Origin: Neisseriaceae bacterium
GTDB taxonomy: Bacteria > Pseudomonadota > Gammaproteobacteria > Burkholderiales > Neisseriaceae
Reading direction: 5' to 3'
DNA: 6,997 bases
Assembly: GCA_017989485.1 (NCBI GenBank)
Contig: JAGNPU010000092.1
Span: 1 to 6,997 of the forward strand
Of this stretch, positions 5,959-6,997 are shown one piece after another; the first letter of the stretch is position 1, and each line of letters begins with the position of its first letter. The notes under the pieces were generated by a model. It ran no database searches. It saw nothing but the letters and a program-made list of their open reading frames with translations, and was not told where the DNA came from. The position numbers were made by a program, and so were the translations under genes.

Positions 5959-6216
5959 TTATTCTGCAGATTCGGTGCCTGCTGCAGGTTTGTCGTGACT
6001 GATGCTCACTGCGCGTGCGGGCACCACAGTAGAAATTGCGTGTTTGTACACCATTTGGGTAACACTGGTGTTGCGTAACAAAACCACATATTGGTCAAAT
6101 GATTCAACTTGACCTTGTAGTTTAATGCCGTTTACCAAGTAAATTGAAACAGGCACATGCTCTTTACGCAAAGCATTTAAAAAAGGATCTTGTAACAATT
6201 GCCCTTTATTATTCAT
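5959..6216 (-). CDS. hfq: RNA chaperone Hfq
   Basis: Hfq forms a hexameric Sm-like ring that pairs small RNAs with mRNAs and affects mRNA stability and translation. From the ATG at 6214-6216 the protein has 85 residues. The N-terminal helix carries [17 protein letters not shown] (4-20), with the proximal-face QDPF. Sm1 follows ([20 protein letters not shown]), then Sm2 with [11 protein letters not shown] (56-66), including the YKH residues that contact U-rich RNA. RKEH at 17-20 forms the rim patch. NTSVTQ is one residue longer than the E. coli NTVSQ loop, as I recall for beta-proteobacterial Hfq. The C-terminal tail is short and acidic. An in-frame ATG five codons upstream (6231) is disfavoured because GGAG nine bases before 6216 fits the shorter form and the family's usual N-terminus. 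It sits between der and hflX on the same strand. Confidence 0.97.
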   Translation of the reverse strand: MNNKGQLLQDPFLNALRKEHVPVSIYLVNGIKLQGQVESFDQYVVLLRNTSVTQMVYKHAISTVVPARAVSISHDKPAAGTESAE

Positions 6217-6225
6217 ATTTAACTG

Positions 6226-6229
6226 CTCC
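6226..6229 (-). promoter_or_regulatory. Ribosome binding site deciding the hfq start
   Basis: GGAG on the minus strand lies nine bases before the ATG at 6214-6216. It falls inside the second codon region of a longer in-frame reading that would start at 6231, where only a weak AATAAG precedes the ATG. Confidence 0.6.
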
Positions 6230-6297
6230 ATCTTATTGTGATTATTTATGGCCTAAAAAGGTCTTTTACATCTTTGGCACGCATACATCCTAACACA

Positions 6298-6997
6298 TCA
6301 ACGCGGTTTTGCCTTCTTCTTTGGCGACAAACGGCGTGATATTTGTTGTTTTTCTTCTTCTTTTTTGGCAATCCGATTACTCAGCTGAGCACGACGTGGG
6401 CCAGCATTGGCTTGGTTGTCGACGTTGGCAAACGGATTGTCAGAAGATTTAAACTGAACCCTTAAAGGTGTGCCTTCCAAATTAAAGGCCTTGCGAAAAG
6501 TCGCCACCAAATATCGGGTATAGCTGTCAGAAATTTTCTGTAAGGCATTGCCATGCACCACGATGATCGGCGGATTGCTGCCGCCTTGGTGAGCATAACG
6601 CATTTTTGGCCGAATCAAACCTGAACGTGCTGGCTGCTGGCGCTCTAACGCCGACTGCAAGACGCGGGTAATTTTAGGCGTGGCCATTTTCAGCATGGCC
6701 GCGGTATAGGCCTGATTAATCGACTTAAACAAATCAGGAATGCCCCGCTCTTTCAAGGCCGAAATGTGATGGAATTTGGCAAAGTCCAAAAAGTACAGTT
6801 TGCGGTCTATGTCTTTCTTGATCGCCGTTTTGCGCTCTTCGGTCACGTCATCCCACTTATTCACCGCCACCACCAAAGCCCGCCCTGCCTCTAAGGCAAA
6901 GCCCGCAATCGTGGCGTCTTGATCAGCGATGTCTTGCTGGGCATCCAACACCAACACCACCACGTTGGCGGCCTCAATCGCGCGCATGGTTTTGATC
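6298..6997 (-). CDS. der: Ribosome-assembly GTPase Der (EngA), C-terminal half (runs off the window end)
   Basis: Der has two tandem GTPase domains and a KH-like C-terminal domain and acts in 50S subunit maturation. About 232 residues are visible, from the middle of the second GTPase domain to the stop. After IKTMRAIEAANVVVLVLDA come QDIADQDATIAGF, the G4 motif NKWD and the G5 region ISALKERG. The KH-like domain follows with KMRYAHQGGSNPPIIVVHGN and DSYTRYLVATFRKAFNLEGT, then FKSSDNPFAN. The tail is rich in Lys and Arg (SPKKKAKPR), as is common in Der. The start codon, the whole first GTPase domain and the P-loop of the second lie beyond position 6997; the Met at 6985-6987 is internal. The hfq ATG follows 81 bases after the stop, and the shared strand suggests read-through into hfq-hflX. 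Confidence 0.97.
   Translation of the reverse strand, partial: IKTMRAIEAANVVVLVLDAQQDIADQDATIAGFALEAGRALVVAVNKWDDVTEERKTAIKKDIDRKLYFLDFAKFHHISALKERGIPDLFKSINQAYTAAMLKMATPKITRVLQSALERQQPARSGLIRPKMRYAHQGGSNPPIIVVHGNALQKISDSYTRYLVATFRKAFNLEGTPLRVQFKSSDNPFANVDNQANAGPRRAQLSNRIAKKEEEKQQISRRLSPKKKAKPR

Noticed and set aside
1..6997. A hidden defence, mobile or secondary-metabolite system.
   Set aside because: All gene-sized stretches are accounted for by housekeeping families or the small Cys-rich pair. There are no terminal repeats, integrase, toxin-antitoxin genes or repeat arrays.

Overview
The window looks like ordinary chromosomal sequence from a betaproteobacterium, most likely of the order Neisseriales. 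The Hfq and Der sequences, the gene order der-hfq-hflX and the class of homoserine dehydrogenase all point there. This placement is inferred from protein resemblance and gene order; no database search was possible. There are nine protein genes, two of them cut by the window edges, and no rRNA, tRNA, mobile element or CRISPR array.

Left part, minus strand (1-2458). Reading leftward, the genes are a Mth938-like domain protein, a class II histone-deacetylase-like deacetylase, a Spy/CpxP-like periplasmic protein, and the first third of thiM (hydroxyethylthiazole kinase). ThiM salvages the thiazole half of thiamine. Its leader carries a clear TPP riboswitch (393-471) behind a consensus -10 box. 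Between the aptamer and the start codon lie complementary segments that suggest control of translation by masking the ribosome binding site.

Middle, plus strand (2583-4705). hom, encoding an ACT-domain homoserine dehydrogenase, overlaps by 8 bases a gene for a small membrane-anchored protein. That gene overlaps by 14 bases a gene for a small lipoprotein, and a strong intrinsic terminator follows. The two small proteins are both 130 residues and share a four-cysteine pattern with matching spacing, so they look like diverged tandem copies of one unassigned periplasmic family. This pair and the thiM leader are the least routine parts of the window.

Right part, minus strand (4793-6997). The end of der (ribosome-assembly GTPase), hfq (RNA chaperone) and hflX (ribosome-associated GTPase) form a closely packed cluster in RNA and ribosome biology. 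It ends at an intrinsic terminator that faces the terminator of the hom unit. No gap between genes exceeds 300 bases. I found no convincing previously undescribed multi-gene system; the best candidate for something new is the paired Cys-rich proteins translated downstream of hom.
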